Positions 38,395 to 48,115 are shown, counted from the stretch's first letter. The stretch: DNA of 64,000 nucleotides from Cryobacterium luteum (GCF_900110125.1 NZ_FOCN01000003.1:186001-250000); one strand, 5' to 3'. The notes: generated by a model from the letters alone, not told the origin. A program made the numbers and translations.

Positions 38395-39720
38395 TCAGTT
38401 ACGCCGTTTCCACGCGCGTGATAGTGCAACCCAGATCGGGGCGACTTCTATTCCCTCATCACGGGAGAGTTGGCGCCGCGTTCTCCGTCGGGCGTGGATC
38501 AGAAACCCGACGCCGATTCCGACGATGATGTACTGCACCGAAAAGGCCACCCGGAACGCGTCGAGCGTGTACAGGTCGCTCGACGCTCCCCCGGCGACGC
38601 GCCAGCCGTTCTGCAGGTCGAGGAGCAGCCCGACCAGATACATCATGACGAAACTCGCGGTGAAGCCGCCCACGTTGACGACGCCGTTGGCCGAGCCCAG
38701 ACTCCGTTGCGGGTTGAAGGTGCGTGCGAAGTCGAAACCGATGAGAGACCCGGGACCGCCGATGCCGAGCACCACCAACAACACCACGATTGTCCATAAG
38801 GGCGGAACCCCTGGCCAGAGCAGCACGATCGCCCAAGCGATTCCGATAACCGTCACGATGCCCAGCACGATGTTGCTCCGACGCAGCGGGTGGCGTGCCG
38901 TCAGCAGGCCAAGGATCGGGCCGAACACGAGACCGGCACCGACCAGCACGGTCAGCATTCCGGCGGCGAATGCCGGTTCGTAGCCGAGCCCGAAGACCAT
39001 GAACGGATAGCCCCAGAGCAGACTGAACACGGTACCGGAAGACTGCGTTACATAGTGCGACCAGAATCCGAGTTGGGTGCCCGGGCGCCGAAAACTGTGC
39101 CGCAACTGAGTCAGAGCGATGCCCAGGCTATTGGCGCGCACGTGCTCGGTGATATCCCGGGGGCGGTCTCGCACGAAAATGATGACCACGATCAGGGCGA
39201 TGACAGCCACGGAGGCCGCAGACAGAAAAGCGGGCTCCCAGCCGCTTGTGTGCAGCAGCCAGGCCAGAGGAACCGCAGAGAGAACCTGACCGAGTTGGCC
39301 GATATTGCCCATCCACTGCGACAAGAGCGGAACGATGCGTCCGCTGAACCATGAACTGATCAGGCGGATCATCGAGATGAAGATGGTGGCGTCGCCCGCG
39401 CCGACGAGAATGCGGCCGATGACTGCGACGCTGATATCCGGCGCAAGGGCCAGGGTGATCTGGCCGGTCACCATGAGCGCCGTGCCGGTGATCATGAGCA
39501 CCCGGGGTCCGTACCGGTCGATCAACACGCCGACCGGAATCTGCGCGGCGGCGTAGACGATGAGTTGAACGACGGCCAGGCTCGACAGGATGGCAGCTGA
39601 ACCGCCGAACCGCTCCGTGGCGGCCACCCCGGCGATCCCCATCGAGGTGCGCTGCAGAACGGCCGACAGGTACGCGAACGACCCGACGATAAATATCAGG
39701 GTAGATCGACGAGAGTTCAT
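38395..39720 (-). CDS. MFS transporter
   Basis: Twelve-helix major facilitator (441 aa). Helix 1 starts at about residue 8; the loop 2-3 signature is VLIDRYGPRVLMI (motif A, GxLxDRxGxR form), and SQWMGNIGQLGQVLSAVPLAWLL resembles nitrate/organic-anion porter subfamilies. The substrate cannot be told from sequence. It is on the same strand as sigA but 205 bases away, with an apparent sigA promoter between, so it is probably separate. Confidence 0.85.
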   Translation of the reverse strand: MNSRRSTLIFIVGSFAYLSAVLQRTSMGIAGVAATERFGGSAAILSSLAVVQLIVYAAAQIPVGVLIDRYGPRVLMITGTALMVTGQITLALAPDISVAVIGRILVGAGDATIFISMIRLISSWFSGRIVPLLSQWMGNIGQLGQVLSAVPLAWLLHTSGWEPAFLSAASVAVIALIVVIIFVRDRPRDITEHVRANSLGIALTQLRHSFRRPGTQLGFWSHYVTQSSGTVFSLLWGYPFMVFGLGYEPAFAAGMLTVLVGAGLVFGPILGLLTARHPLRRSNIVLGIVTVIGIAWAIVLLWPGVPPLWTIVVLLVVLGIGGPGSLIGFDFARTFNPQRSLGSANGVVNVGGFTASFVMMYLVGLLLDLQNGWRVAGGASSDLYTLDAFRVAFSVQYIIVGIGVGFLIHARRRTRRQLSRDEGIEVAPIWVALSRAWKRRN

Positions 39721-39790
39721 TCGATCAAACCTATCGCGTTCCTCCCGCCGGTCGGGTCAGGCCGTGGTCTGCACCGGACTCCGATTGCGT

Positions 39791-40714
39791 TCAGCTGGCG
39801 GGCCCGTCGTCACGGCTGCGGCGCAATGCCAGGAAATTCTCGAGTTCCGCGGCGATTTCGTCAGCCGACGGCAGTTCACCGTCTTCATCGGTGAGGGGAG
39901 AGCGCAGCGGGCTGCCCTCCATATAGGCGTCGTAGCGTTGTTCGAGGGTGCCGACGAGTTTGGCCAGTTCGGGGTTGCTCTGCACCTGATCATCGATGCG
40001 CGCGACGAACTCGCGATTGGCTTCCCGCAGGCGATCGGTCGGAAAGATCAACCCGGTGGACGCGCTCGTGCTTTCGAGGGCGCTCAATGCTGCCGCGGGA
40101 AACTCGGTGTCGCCCAGGTAGTGCGGAATGAGCAGCACGTATCCGACCGTCGACGACCCCCGCTCCTGCAGCCGATATTCCAGCAGGTGAAGCACATTGG
40201 CCGCCACCTGGGTGTGCGGCCGCCAGACCGAACGGTTCTCGATGAGATCGGATCGGTTGCCGCTGACGGTCACCCCGACCGGACGGGTGTGCGGCACCGG
40301 CATGGGAATCGCGTGCACCCAGGTCGTCGAGGCGACGGTGAAGCGGTCGATGAGCTGCAGCATGGCTGCGGTGAACTGCTCCCAGCGGAAGTCGGGCTCG
40401 AAGCCGGTCAGGAACAGGAACGGCTGCCCGATCTCGTCGCGGGCCAGGTACAGTCGCAGTGACGGCGGCTGATAGTTGGTGAGGTGATCCTGATCGAAGT
40501 AGATGATCGGGCGCCTGGCCCGATAGTCCAGCAGGGTGTCGGTGTCAAAGGACGCCACCACCGTGTGATCCAGTGTGGTCAGGAGGTAGTCGGTAAACTG
40601 CGCGACCGCACCGCCGGCATCCGCGAAGCCGGTCAGGCCCATGACCAGATGCAACCCTTGCGGGACGCCATCGGCGTCAACGGTGAGTTCGTAGAGCTCC
40701 TCGGGGTCTGACAT
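39791..40714 (-). CDS. PAC2 family protein
   Basis: 307-residue member of the PAC2 (proteasome assembly chaperone 2-like) family common in actinobacteria. Conserved parts include MGLTGFADAGGAVAQFTDYLL near the N-terminus, RPIIYFDQDHLTNY, FLFLTGFEPDFRWEQF and GIPMPVPHTRP-like (HAIPMPVPHTRPVGVTVSG). The C-terminal 60 residues are helical and acidic. Its biochemical role in bacteria is unknown; archaeal and eukaryotic relatives help build proteasomes. Monocistronic, between the MFS gene and the divergent pepA. Confidence 0.88.
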   Translation of the reverse strand: MSDPEELYELTVDADGVPQGLHLVMGLTGFADAGGAVAQFTDYLLTTLDHTVVASFDTDTLLDYRARRPIIYFDQDHLTNYQPPSLRLYLARDEIGQPFLFLTGFEPDFRWEQFTAAMLQLIDRFTVASTTWVHAIPMPVPHTRPVGVTVSGNRSDLIENRSVWRPHTQVAANVLHLLEYRLQERGSSTVGYVLLIPHYLGDTEFPAAALSALESTSASTGLIFPTDRLREANREFVARIDDQVQSNPELAKLVGTLEQRYDAYMEGSPLRSPLTDEDGELPSADEIAAELENFLALRRSRDDGPAS

Positions 40715-40843
40715 TCCTTAACTCTAATCCGGAGGCTCCATCCGTGTTGTGTTTGCGGGCGTTCAGCATCGCGCCCAGAGCGAACAGCGATGAGCGACCC
40801 GGCTGGACCGGCGACGCCGACGGGCCACGGTTACCATCAAGAT

Positions 40844-42337
40844 ATGACTGTTCCGACACTGTCCCTGTCCACCGAGTCCGCAGGGGACTCCGCCGCCGAC
40901 GTTCTCATCCTCGCTGCACTTCAAACGGATGATGGGGCGCGGCTGCTCGCCGACGTCACGCTCGGCGACGCCCTCATCGCGTCGGTGGCTGCGCAGCTCC
41001 CGCTGCTGAACGTGACCGGCGCTCGTGATGAGGTGGTGCGTCTGGTGGCCGCTGTCGGCACCCCGCGCGCCATCGCCATCGTCGGGCTCGGACGCCAGAT
41101 CAGCACCGACACCCTCCGCCACGCGGCTGGTTCCGCCGTGCGCCAACTGATCGGTGCCGCTTCCGTTGCCTTCGCTCTTCCGCTGAACGACGCCGCGCAG
41201 GTGGAGGCCGTGCTCGAGGGCGCGGCCCTCGGTGGGTACTCCTACACGACCTACCGGCAGAGTTCGCTGGCCGACGCGAAGCTGCCGGCTCAGAGCGTCG
41301 TCGTGCACAGCACGACTCCGGCGGGATCCGCTGTCGACCGTGCCCGAGCCAGCGCCGAGGCGATCCGCCTGGTCAAGGACCTCGTGAACATGCCGCCGCT
41401 CGACCTCTACCCGGCGTCGCTCGCCGACCTGGCAGTCGAAGCTGCGCGCGACCTGCCGCTCGACGTGACCGTCTGGGACGAAGATCAGCTCGCCGCCGAT
41501 GGGTTCGGCGGCATCGTCGGAGTCGGAGCCGGATCCACCCGACCGCCGCGACTGGTCAAGCTCAGCTACGCCCCGACCGGGGCCGCCAAGCACCTGGCCC
41601 TCGTCGGCAAGGGCATCACCTTCGACACCGGCGGGCTTTCGCTCAAGCCGCCGGCATCGATGGTCGGCATGAAATACGACATGACCGGTGCGGCCACGGT
41701 GCTCGCCGTGGTGGTCGCCGCTGCCCGGCTCCAGCTGCCGGTGCGGATCACCGCGTGGATGTGCATCGCCGAGAACATGCCGTCGGGCTCGGCTATTCGC
41801 CCTAATGACGTACTGCGCATGCGCGGAGGCCGCACCGTCGAAGTGCTCAACACGGACGCCGAGGGTCGCCTCGTGCTCGCCGACGGCCTCGTCGCCGCCG
41901 GCGAAGAACACCCCGACGCGATCGTCGATGTCGCCACCCTCACCGGAGCCCAGGTAGTCGCCCTCGGTAACCGGTATTTCGGCACGATGGGCGATGACGC
42001 CCTGGTGCAGCGGGTGCTCGCAGCCAGTGCCGCGGTCGGCGAATCGGCCTGGCCGATGCCGTTCCCGGATGAGTTACGCGCCACCCTGAATTCGGACGTC
42101 GCCGACATCGCGAATGCGAAGATCGGCAGCACCGCCGGCGGGATGCTCCTCGCCGGGGTTTTTTTGCGGGAGTTCATCGGAACGGATGCCGCCGGGCAGA
42201 CGATTCCGTGGGCTCACCTCGACATCGCTGGGCCGGCTCAGAATTCCGGTGCCGGCTGGGGATTCACCGCAGCCGGACCGACCGGGGTGTCGGTTCGGGC
42301 GCTGCTTCGACTGGCCGAGGACTTTTCACGCCCGTAG
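40844..42337 (+). CDS. pepA: Leucyl aminopeptidase (M17)
   Basis: Dinuclear-zinc aminopeptidase (497 aa). The catalytic domain has GKGITFDTGGLSLKP (metal Asp and Lys) and the family signature NTDAEGRLVLADGL, with further metal ligands in MKYDMTGA. The N-terminal domain (about 170 residues) is variable, as in the family. I chose ATG 40844 over the in-frame start at 40790. A TACCAT box sits exactly 6 nt before this ATG and there is no Shine-Dalgarno, so the mRNA is probably leaderless. Confidence 0.94.
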   Translation: MTVPTLSLSTESAGDSAADVLILAALQTDDGARLLADVTLGDALIASVAAQLPLLNVTGARDEVVRLVAAVGTPRAIAIVGLGRQISTDTLRHAAGSAVRQLIGAASVAFALPLNDAAQVEAVLEGAALGGYSYTTYRQSSLADAKLPAQSVVVHSTTPAGSAVDRARASAEAIRLVKDLVNMPPLDLYPASLADLAVEAARDLPLDVTVWDEDQLAADGFGGIVGVGAGSTRPPRLVKLSYAPTGAAKHLALVGKGITFDTGGLSLKPPASMVGMKYDMTGAATVLAVVVAAARLQLPVRITAWMCIAENMPSGSAIRPNDVLRMRGGRTVEVLNTDAEGRLVLADGLVAAGEEHPDAIVDVATLTGAQVVALGNRYFGTMGDDALVQRVLAASAAVGESAWPMPFPDELRATLNSDVADIANAKIGSTAGGMLLAGVFLREFIGTDAAGQTIPWAHLDIAGPAQNSGAGWGFTAAGPTGVSVRALLRLAEDFSRP

Positions 42338-42436
42338 TACAGTCGTAGGGGCAAGAAAAGCTTGTCAAACCACGCGGCCGATCAGCACAATCCGTCGGTC
42401 GTCGTGACAAAGCGTAATGCGCGAGGGAGTAGCTGA

Positions 42437-43810
42437 GTGTCGGAACAGAATTTTGACATTGTCGTTCTCGGTGGCGGAAGCGGTGGATACGCAGCAGCGC
42501 TGCGGGCCGTGCAGCTGGGATTCACCGTTGGCCTGATCGAGAAGGGCAAACTCGGCGGCACCTGCCTGCACGTCGGTTGCATCCCGACCAAGGCCCTCCT
42601 GCACTCGGCCGAGGTCGCCGACGTCAGCCGGGAAGCCGCCAAATACGGCGTCAAGACGGCGTTCGAGGGCATCGACATCGCTGCCGTCACCGCGTTCCGC
42701 GAGGGCATAGTAGCGAGCAAGTACAAGGGACTTCAGGGTCTGATCAAGGCTCGCGGGATCACCGTGATCACCGGTGAAGGCCACCTGGTCTCCCCCACCT
42801 CCGTTCAGGTCGGCGACGACCTGATCGTCGGCAAGAACGTGATCCTGGCCACGGGTTCCTACTCCCGCTCGCTGCCCGGCCTCGAGATCGGTGGCCGTGT
42901 CATCACGAGCGAGACCGCACTCGCCCTGGACTACGTTCCCAAGAAGGTCGCCGTCCTCGGCGGCGGCGTCATCGGCGTCGAGTTCGCCAGCGTCTGGAAG
43001 TCCTTCGGCGCCGACGTCACGATCATCGAAGCCCTGCCGCACCTCGTGCCCAATGAGGAAGAGTCGATCTCCAAGCAGCTCGAGCGCGCGTTCCGCAAGC
43101 GCGGTATCGAGTATTCCCTCGGCATCCGCTTTCAGAGTGTCACTCAGTCCGACTCCGGCGTCATCGTCACCCTGGAGAACGGGACGACCGTTGAGGCCGA
43201 CCTACTGCTCGTTGCCGTTGGTCGCGGCCCGGTCACGGCCGGTCTCGGCTTCGACGAGGTCGGAGTCACCATGGACCGCGGGTTCGTCCTCACTGACGAG
43301 CGCCTCGCCACGAACATCCCCGGCGTCTACGCCGTTGGCGACATCGTCCCCGGACTGCAGCTCGCACACCGCGGTTTTCAGCAGGGCATTTTCGTCGCCG
43401 AGGAAATCGCCGGGCTGAACCCGATCATCGTCGAGGACGTGAACATCCCCAAGGTCACCTACTGTGACCCCGAGGTTGCATCCGTCGGGTACAGCGAAGC
43501 TAAGGCCGCCGACAAGTTCGGTGCCGACCAGATCTCCACCTACGAGTACAACCTCGGCGGAAACGGCAAGAGCTCGATTCTCGGCACGGCCGGTTCGGTC
43601 AAGCTGGTGCGGGTCAAGGACGGCCCCATCGTAGGTATCCACATGATCGGCGCCCGCGTCGGTGAGCTCATCGGCGAAGGCCAGCTCGTGGTGAACTGGG
43701 AGGCGTACCCGGAGGACATCGCTCCGTTCCTGCACGCCCACCCGACGCAGAACGAAGCGATGGGTGAGGCCTTCCTGGCTCTGGCCGGCAAACCGCTTCA
43801 CGCGATGTAG
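42437..43810 (+). CDS. lpdA: Dihydrolipoyl dehydrogenase (E3)
   Basis: FAD-dependent disulfide oxidoreductase (457 aa) that reoxidises dihydrolipoyl groups on E2 subunits. FAD-binding VVLGGGSGGYAAALRA, redox disulfide Cys43/Cys48 in GGTCLHVGCIPTKA, NAD-binding VLGGGVIGVEFASVW, FAD site YAVGDIVPG, and the C-terminal catalytic His in HAHPTQNEAMGE. GTG start with GAGGGAG upstream. It is 62 bases from sucB on the same strand, so E3 and E2 are an operon. Confidence 0.96.
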   Translation: MSEQNFDIVVLGGGSGGYAAALRAVQLGFTVGLIEKGKLGGTCLHVGCIPTKALLHSAEVADVSREAAKYGVKTAFEGIDIAAVTAFREGIVASKYKGLQGLIKARGITVITGEGHLVSPTSVQVGDDLIVGKNVILATGSYSRSLPGLEIGGRVITSETALALDYVPKKVAVLGGGVIGVEFASVWKSFGADVTIIEALPHLVPNEEESISKQLERAFRKRGIEYSLGIRFQSVTQSDSGVIVTLENGTTVEADLLLVAVGRGPVTAGLGFDEVGVTMDRGFVLTDERLATNIPGVYAVGDIVPGLQLAHRGFQQGIFVAEEIAGLNPIIVEDVNIPKVTYCDPEVASVGYSEAKAADKFGADQISTYEYNLGGNGKSSILGTAGSVKLVRVKDGPIVGIHMIGARVGELIGEGQLVVNWEAYPEDIAPFLHAHPTQNEAMGEAFLALAGKPLHAM

Positions 43811-43872
43811 GCGGAGCCCACCATTTTCATCCAATTTTCAGACAAGCAAACGGTTTTGAAGGAGACATACGC

Positions 43873-45261
43873 ATGAGCGAATCCGTCAGCCTCCCGGCAC
43901 TCGGAGAGAGTGTCACAGAGGGCACGGTCACCCGCTGGCTCAAGAACGTGGGCGACCGCGTGGAGGTCGACGAGCCGTTGCTCGAGGTATCGACCGACAA
44001 GGTGGACACGGAAATCCCGTCCCCGGTCGCCGGCATCATTGAAGCCATCCTGGTGCAGGAAGACGAGACCGTCGAGGTCGGCACCCCGCTCGTCACGATC
44101 GGCGACGGGTCCGGCGCTGCCGCACCCGCTGCCGAGGCGCCCGAGCCCGTCGCCGCTCCGGAGCCCGTCGCAGCCCCGGTTGCGGCCCCGGAGCCCGTCA
44201 CAGCCCCGGTTGCGGCCCCGGAGCCCGTCGCGGCCCCGGTTACATCCCCCGAGCCCGTCGCGGCTCCGATTGCTGCTCCCGCACCGGCGCCGGTTGCTGC
44301 AGCCCCGGCACCCGCGCCGGTCGCTGCTGCTGCGCCGGCTGTCGCTGCCCCGGCAACTCGTGGCTCCCACGCCGGCACCAGCGGTTACGTCACGCCGATC
44401 GTGCGCAAGCTCGCGAACGAAGCCGGCGTCGACCTGTCGACGATCAGCGGCACCGGAGTGGGCGGACGGATCCGCAAGGAAGACATCGTGCAGGCGGCCT
44501 CGGCTGTCGGCGCGGTCGCGGCCGCCCCCGTGGTCGAAGTGTCGCCGTTGCGCGGCACCACTCAGCCCATGTCCCGCCTGCGCAAGGTCGTCGCCGAGCG
44601 CGCCGTCATCTCGATGCAGTCATCCGCCCAGCTCACGACCGTGGTCGAGGTCGATGTCACCCGCGTCGCCATGCTGCGCGACCGGGTCAAGGGTGCATTC
44701 GCCGAGAAGACGGGCAACAAGCTCTCCTTCCTGCCGTTCTTCGCTCTCGCCGCCGCCGAGGCGCTTCGGGCCATCCCCATTGTGAACGCCACGATAGATG
44801 GCGACACGATTGTGTACCCGGCCTCGGAGAACATCAGCATCGCCGTCGACACCGAGCGTGGACTGCTGACCCCGGTTGTGCGCAACGCCGGCGAACTCGA
44901 TCTGGCCGGTTTCGCCGCGCAGATCGCCGACCTCGCCGCTCGTACCAGGGACAACAAGCTCAAGCCCGATGAACTGAGTGGTGGAACGTTCACGCTGACC
45001 AACACTGGTTCGCGCGGTGCCCTGTTCGACACGCCCGTGGTGTTCCTGCCGCAGAGCGCCATTCTCGGCACCGGAATCGTCTACAAGAAGCCGCTCGTCG
45101 TCACCAACGACGGCCTCGACTCCATTGCAATCCGTTCCAGCGTGTACCTCGCGCTGTCGTACGACCACCGCATCATCGATGGAGCGGATGCTGCCCGCTT
45201 CCTCACCACGATGAAGGCACGGCTCGAAGCCGGTGCATTCGAGGGCAACCTCGGAATCTGA
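43873..45261 (+). CDS. sucB: Dihydrolipoamide acyltransferase, E2 of 2-oxo acid dehydrogenase (SucB-like)
   Basis: 462-residue E2. One lipoyl domain with the modified Lys43 (TDKVDTEIPS), then an Ala/Pro-rich swinging arm of about 80 residues with near-perfect repeats, a peripheral-subunit-binding domain (YVTPIVRKLANEAGVDL, ending GRIRKEDI) and the acyltransferase domain with catalytic His432 and Asp436 in SYDHRIIDGAD. In actinobacteria this SucB-type E2 is usually annotated for 2-oxoglutarate or pyruvate dehydrogenase; the substrate is not decided by sequence alone. RBS AAGGAG. A possible stem (45312-45318 with 45345-45351) follows the gene. Confidence 0.92.
   Translation: MSESVSLPALGESVTEGTVTRWLKNVGDRVEVDEPLLEVSTDKVDTEIPSPVAGIIEAILVQEDETVEVGTPLVTIGDGSGAAAPAAEAPEPVAAPEPVAAPVAAPEPVTAPVAAPEPVAAPVTSPEPVAAPIAAPAPAPVAAAPAPAPVAAAAPAVAAPATRGSHAGTSGYVTPIVRKLANEAGVDLSTISGTGVGGRIRKEDIVQAASAVGAVAAAPVVEVSPLRGTTQPMSRLRKVVAERAVISMQSSAQLTTVVEVDVTRVAMLRDRVKGAFAEKTGNKLSFLPFFALAAAEALRAIPIVNATIDGDTIVYPASENISIAVDTERGLLTPVVRNAGELDLAGFAAQIADLAARTRDNKLKPDELSGGTFTLTNTGSRGALFDTPVVFLPQSAILGTGIVYKKPLVVTNDGLDSIAIRSSVYLALSYDHRIIDGADAARFLTTMKARLEAGAFEGNLGI
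44161..44280 (+). repeat. Four tandem 30-bp repeats in the sucB linker
   Basis: Units 44161-44190, 44191-44220, 44221-44250 and 44251-44280 encode EPVAAPVAAP, EPVTAPVAAP, EPVAAPVTSP and EPVAAPIAAP. The first two differ by one base. The copy number is likely variable between strains and would change linker length in 10-residue steps without a frameshift. Confidence 0.9.
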
Positions 45262-45327
45262 CCAGCTCGAACTGCGTGAACGTTCGGCTCGCTACCTGAG
45301 TCGTTGAAAAACTCCGTGGGTGAAGAC

Positions 45328-47334
45328 TCAATAGTCGAAAATCTCACGGAGACGCCAGCCGCCCTCGCCCTTGACCACAAGGACCGAGGCCGGCTGGCTT
45401 TCTTCGTGCCCCGGCGACGGGATCAAGGCAACGACGGCCAGGTCGCCGTTTCGTTCCGCCAGCGTCGGCAGGAACCCCACGTAGTCGGCCAGGGGGCCGC
45501 CCGTTCTCCCCTTCTGACGTTCTCGGGCGTCGTAGCTGTCGAGGGCCAGCAGGGCCGAACCGGTCTGATCCACCTCGACCAGGCAGACCAGGGACGCGGC
45601 CGCGAGACAGGACGCCCGGCGGGCGAGCAGCGCTACGACCGCCGAAACCGGGTCATCGCCCGCTATTGCCGCCTGGTCGGGGGCCGCCGCACCGTCCGCC
45701 ACGGACGGAGTGGCAGGCGCATCGGTCGGGGCGGCCGAGCCGGCGGCATCCGCTGGTGGGTTGGCGGGTGCGTTGGCCGGCGCCAGCGCACTTGGAGAGC
45801 CGCTGGCGCGATCGCCCGATCCTGCACCGTTGTCTTCGCCAGTCTCGCCCGCCTGCCCCAAGACGGGAAACAGGGTGAGAGCGAGCACGAGCAGGCTCGC
45901 ACCGCCGAAGGCCGACACCAGGAGTGGTCGCCGGTGACCGTGCAGCCGTTTTCGCAGCAGGTGACCGGCGTCTCTGAGCGGATGCGAGTCGACCACGGTC
46001 GCGAGGGTGCGACCCAACCGGGCTTGCCGTTGTCCTGTGCGCCTGCGGGCGGCCCAGCGGTCGGTGAGTCGGCGCAGGGCGACCCTGGCCTGGCCGAAGG
46101 GTGCGCGGGGCGGCACGTCATCGAATTCGTGGTCGCCGCCGAGGTCGCGGTCAAGGTCGAGGTCATGATCAAATTCGGTGTCGAAGCTGGTGTTGAATCT
46201 GTCGTCGATTTGAATGTCGAACCCGTCATCGTTGTCGGGATGTGTCGGGTGCGCCGGATCAGTACCGACGTGATTGCGGAATCTACTGAGAATCTTGTTC
46301 TGAGCGTGGTGGAAATTGTCGTGAATTCCGTCGCCGTGATCGCTGGTCGAGAGAGCGGGCTCGATGCCACGAGGTGCCGAGGAGAACGCGGGACCGGGCG
46401 TGCTCGGTGCGTTCACCTCCCCGGGGGCAGCGGCGTGAAAACCTCGCAACGGTGCGGCGTCGGCCCAATCGAAAAGGTTGCGCTCCAGGGTGCCGAGGAT
46501 GGCCCCGAGGGGCGCGCCCGCAGTTCTCGCCCCGGACCCTCCACCGATCAGGTTCGTGGCCGCCTGGAATCGCCGCGCTATCGCCGCCCCGCTGCGGAAC
46601 TGCGGGTGGGCCGGGTCGAGCGTGTCGACGAGGGACTGCATCACGATGCCGAGGCGCGCGTAGTCGGCTCGGAGCAGCCGCATCCGTTCACGGGGCAGGT
46701 CATTGAACTGCGTGACAGCTCCAAAACCGGTCAGCACGGCTCGACCGCTTGCGTCGAGCAGGATGCTGGCCAGGCTGAGGCCGCCGTGCGCGAACCCAGC
46801 CGTGTGCAGGGAGGTCAACGCCACGGTGACCGGTGCCAGCAACGTCACGACCTCCCCGGGTGACAGCCGCGGGTTGTCGACGAGGTACCGCGCCAAGGAT
46901 CCCCCGGGGAGTCGTTCGAGGACCAGGCAGATTCGACCGTCACCGAGCTGCGCGACATCGAGCAACTGCACGAGCCCAGGCGCGGCCGGTGACGTGAGCA
47001 CGGCAATATCGAGCTCGATACTGGAGGCCGCGATGTCGGCCCGAAAGACTTTCAGAGCCACGGCGCTCGCGCCCGGAGAATGGCCCAGGTACACCGTGGC
47101 TCGAGTCCCCGTACCGAGCAAACGGAGCACCCGATGTCCGGCGACGACACCATCGGTTTGTATCGTTGCCGCAGCGGTGAGCTGAGCTTCCCCGCCGGGC
47201 GGGGCGGACTGGCCACGACGGGGACGAAGCGAGGCCTCATCCTCGACCGGGGCCAGCTGTTCAGGGCGTCGTTTCACACCTTCATGTTCGGGCGCGGCCC
47301 CCTCTGCCGCGCAGCGCATCCCGCATCCGTGCAC
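45328..47334 (-). CDS. Membrane-anchored serine/threonine pseudokinase
   Basis: 668-residue protein with a PknB-like N-lobe and damaged active site. Visible: glycine loop LLGTGTRATVYLG, VALK Lys95 and a helix C-like ELDIAVL. The catalytic HRD is HGG (183-185, AHGGLSLASILLD) and DFG is GFG (203-205), so neither catalytic Asp is present. A long linker follows, with an Asp/His-rich stretch (about 362-410) and a basic patch. One membrane helix lies at about 470-492. The Pro/Ala-rich extracellular part ends in a small domain (FLPTLAERNGDLAVVALIP) resembling a nuclear transport factor 2-like sensor only in size. The start is unsettled: GTG 47334, ATG 47319 or GTG 47277. Divergent from lipB. It may bind a signal or a partner instead of phosphorylating. 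Confidence 0.82.
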   Translation of the reverse strand: MHGCGMRCAAEGAAPEHEGVKRRPEQLAPVEDEASLRPRRGQSAPPGGEAQLTAAATIQTDGVVAGHRVLRLLGTGTRATVYLGHSPGASAVALKVFRADIAASSIELDIAVLTSPAAPGLVQLLDVAQLGDGRICLVLERLPGGSLARYLVDNPRLSPGEVVTLLAPVTVALTSLHTAGFAHGGLSLASILLDASGRAVLTGFGAVTQFNDLPRERMRLLRADYARLGIVMQSLVDTLDPAHPQFRSGAAIARRFQAATNLIGGGSGARTAGAPLGAILGTLERNLFDWADAAPLRGFHAAAPGEVNAPSTPGPAFSSAPRGIEPALSTSDHGDGIHDNFHHAQNKILSRFRNHVGTDPAHPTHPDNDDGFDIQIDDRFNTSFDTEFDHDLDLDRDLGGDHEFDDVPPRAPFGQARVALRRLTDRWAARRRTGQRQARLGRTLATVVDSHPLRDAGHLLRKRLHGHRRPLLVSAFGGASLLVLALTLFPVLGQAGETGEDNGAGSGDRASGSPSALAPANAPANPPADAAGSAAPTDAPATPSVADGAAAPDQAAIAGDDPVSAVVALLARRASCLAAASLVCLVEVDQTGSALLALDSYDARERQKGRTGGPLADYVGFLPTLAERNGDLAVVALIPSPGHEESQPASVLVVKGEGGWRLREIFDY

Positions 47335-47422
47335 AACCAGCGCTGCCCTCCGCGGTGGAGGAGTCGAGGCACCATGAGCGGCCGCCTGCCAACGCCGCAG
47401 CCCACCAGTCGAACTCTGCCCC

Positions 47423-47434
47423 TAGACTAAGCAG
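47423..47434 (+). promoter_or_regulatory. -10 element of leaderless lipB
   Basis: TAGACT followed by 6 nt and then the lipB ATG; no Shine-Dalgarno. The transcript would begin at or next to the A of the ATG. Confidence 0.55.
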
Positions 47435-48115
47435 ATGCTCGACTTTGTCGTCGCGGGGCTAAGCGCCAACTCCGTGCCGTATGTTGAGGGCCTTGAGCTC
47501 CAACGCGCAGTCCACCGTTCCGTCGTCGCCGGAGAGCGGCCGGACACCGTCCTCCTGATGGAGCATCCCGCCGTCTATACGGCCGGTAAACGCACCCTGC
47601 CCGAGGAACGCCCGATCGATGACACGCCGGTCATCGACGCCGACCGAGGCGGCAAAATCACCTGGCACGGCCCCGGCCAATTGGTTGGCTACCCCATTGT
47701 GCACCTGCAGGAACCGGTGGACGTCGTCGGCTACGTTCGATGCCTCGAGGGCATACTGATCGAGGTTCTGATCGAATTCGGCATCGGTGCGGTTCGGGTG
47801 CCCGGACGGTCTGGGGTGTGGGTCGGGAAAGCCGGTCACGAAGACAAGATCGCCGCCATCGGCATTCGGGTCGCCCAGGGCGTGACCATGCACGGCTTCG
47901 CGCTCAATTGCAGCAACTCGCTCGAACCTTACTCGCGAATCATCGCCTGCGGAATCCGCGACGCCGGGGTGACCACGATGACACGTGTACTCGGGCACTC
48001 CGTCGACCCCGCCGAGCTGATCGACCCCATCACCAACGCGTTCCGTCGCGCACCGGGGCTGCACCAGGCGGCCCTGTCCCCCGCCAGCCTTGAGACCGTC
48101 AGGACGAACGCATGA
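47435..48115 (+). CDS. lipB: Octanoyl-[ACP]:protein N-octanoyltransferase
   Basis: Transfers octanoyl from acyl carrier protein to the lipoyl-domain Lys of E2 or GcvH, the first step of de novo lipoate synthesis. The catalytic pair is Cys159 ([12 protein letters not shown]) and Lys138 ([11 protein letters not shown]); the substrate loop is [19 protein letters not shown]. Length 226 aa. Its TGA overlaps the lipA ATG (ATGA), so the two are translationally coupled. It lies near sucB, which encodes its probable target. Confidence 0.96.
   Translation: MLDFVVAGLSANSVPYVEGLELQRAVHRSVVAGERPDTVLLMEHPAVYTAGKRTLPEERPIDDTPVIDADRGGKITWHGPGQLVGYPIVHLQEPVDVVGYVRCLEGILIEVLIEFGIGAVRVPGRSGVWVGKAGHEDKIAAIGIRVAQGVTMHGFALNCSNSLEPYSRIIACGIRDAGVTTMTRVLGHSVDPAELIDPITNAFRRAPGLHQAALSPASLETVRTNA

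Noticed and set aside
44161-44280. CRISPR array
   Set aside because: The repeats are directly tandem 30-bp units with no spacers and are translated within sucB. No cas genes are present.
43798-44378. Gly/Arg/Cys-rich repeat frame and an Ala/Gly/Thr repeat frame on the minus strand
   Set aside because: Both are mirror images of the Ala/Pro-rich linker repeats in sucB.
45304-46863. 519-residue plus-strand open frame
   Set aside because: Antisense of the pseudokinase gene, Arg/Gly-rich, no motifs. GC-rich shadow frame.
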